Shown piece by piece: positions 5,009 to 5,166 of a stretch of 5,166 bases of DNA. The position numbers and the translations under genes were made by a program. This stretch comes from an uncultured bacterium (GTDB lineage: Bacteria > Bacillota > Clostridia > Oscillospirales > Oscillospiraceae): assembly GCA_905215665.1 (NCBI GenBank), contig CAJMQR010000076.1, positions 1-5,166 of the forward strand, given 5' to 3'. Position 1 is the stretch's first letter. The number at the start of each line of letters is the position of its first letter. The notes under the pieces are model-generated. The model was not told the DNA's origin and searched no databases. It saw only the letters and a list, made by a program, of their open reading frames with translations.

Positions 5009-5166
5009 ATGAAAAAACACTACATATACCGATGTGTCGCCGTCTTGCTGCTTGCCGTTGCGCTCAGTGTCACGGCCTTTGCGGCGGGGGAAACGGTGAT
5101 CGATTGGGAGGCTGCCGGTTCGGTCACGCTCACGCTGGCCGACAGCAATGACCAGACGCCCGTGGC
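5009..5166 (+). CDS. Secreted surface protein, N-terminal fragment (cut by window edge)
   Basis: The reading frame is open to the window edge (52 full codons). It begins MKKHYIYRCVAVLLLAVALS and continues VTAFAAGETVIDW, a classic Sec signal peptide: basic start, hydrophobic core at about 9-21, and likely cleavage after AFA or AFAA (residues 24-26). The mature start contains 'IDWEAAGSVTLTLADSNDQTPV'-like sequence across residues 31-52. A short 'GS-V-TLTL-D...PV' strand pattern of this kind is common in clostridial pilin or SpaA/Cna-B-like surface proteins, which continue into a prealbumin-like fold. That family assignment is an inference from very little sequence; no sortase signal can be seen because the C-terminus is missing. 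The start is supported by GGGAGG seven bases upstream and a strong promoter. It diverges from the DUF4349 gene. Confidence 0.8.
   Translation, partial: MKKHYIYRCVAVLLLAVALSVTAFAAGETVIDWEAAGSVTLTLADSNDQTPV

Noticed and set aside
1..5166. Mobile elements, CRISPR arrays, tRNA/rRNA genes or toxin-antitoxin pairs
   Set aside because: No direct-repeat arrays, transposase or integrase motifs, tRNA cloverleaf or small paired genes were seen on either strand.

Overview
The window looks like chromosomal DNA of a GC-rich Gram-positive anaerobe, most likely a Clostridia/Oscillospirales-type gut Firmicute. This is inferred from near-consensus AGGAGG ribosome sites before almost every gene, sigma-A-type promoters (TTGCRC/TTGCAA, 17-bp spacer, TATAAT-like), an LGGC lipoprotein signal with a DUF4349 domain, a secreted protein start typical of clostridial surface proteins, and AT-rich spacers between GC-rich genes. 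No RNA gene, insertion sequence, CRISPR array or phage gene was seen. The window holds five complete genes and two genes cut by its edges.

Left block (1-2332): the start of a LysR-type regulator (minus strand, cut by the left edge) diverges from a two-gene operon. That operon encodes a CPA2-type cation:proton antiporter (201-1616) and an MgtC/SapB-family membrane protein (1623-2318), coupled by a ribosome site overlapping the antiporter stop codon. The 99-bp divergent spacer holds two promoters whose -10 boxes overlap, plus a perfect 16-bp palindrome. The likely logic is a LysR-controlled ion, pH or acid-stress operon; the inducer cannot be read from the sequence.

Middle block (2333-3866): a near-consensus promoter drives pcp (pyrrolidone-carboxylate peptidase, 2457-3044) and a tightly coupled gene for an unrecognised membrane protein with about seven spans (3054-3821). 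The peptidase keeps its Glu-Cys-His triad but has lost two arginines usually conserved near the active site. The block ends in a strong bidirectional hairpin terminator shared with the convergent gene on its right.

Right block (3863-5166): a minus-strand DUF4349 lipoprotein (3863-4783) is followed, across a 225-bp divergent spacer, by the start of a secreted protein (from 5009, cut by the right edge) that probably belongs to the pilin/SpaA-like surface protein group. A strong promoter for the latter has a perfect inverted repeat over its -10 box.

Most of the window is ordinary housekeeping and envelope biology. The items most worth a second look are the LysR-antiporter-MgtC control region, the MgtC homologue lacking the usual glycine-rich motif, the peptidase with altered active-site arginines, and the unknown membrane protein coupled to it.
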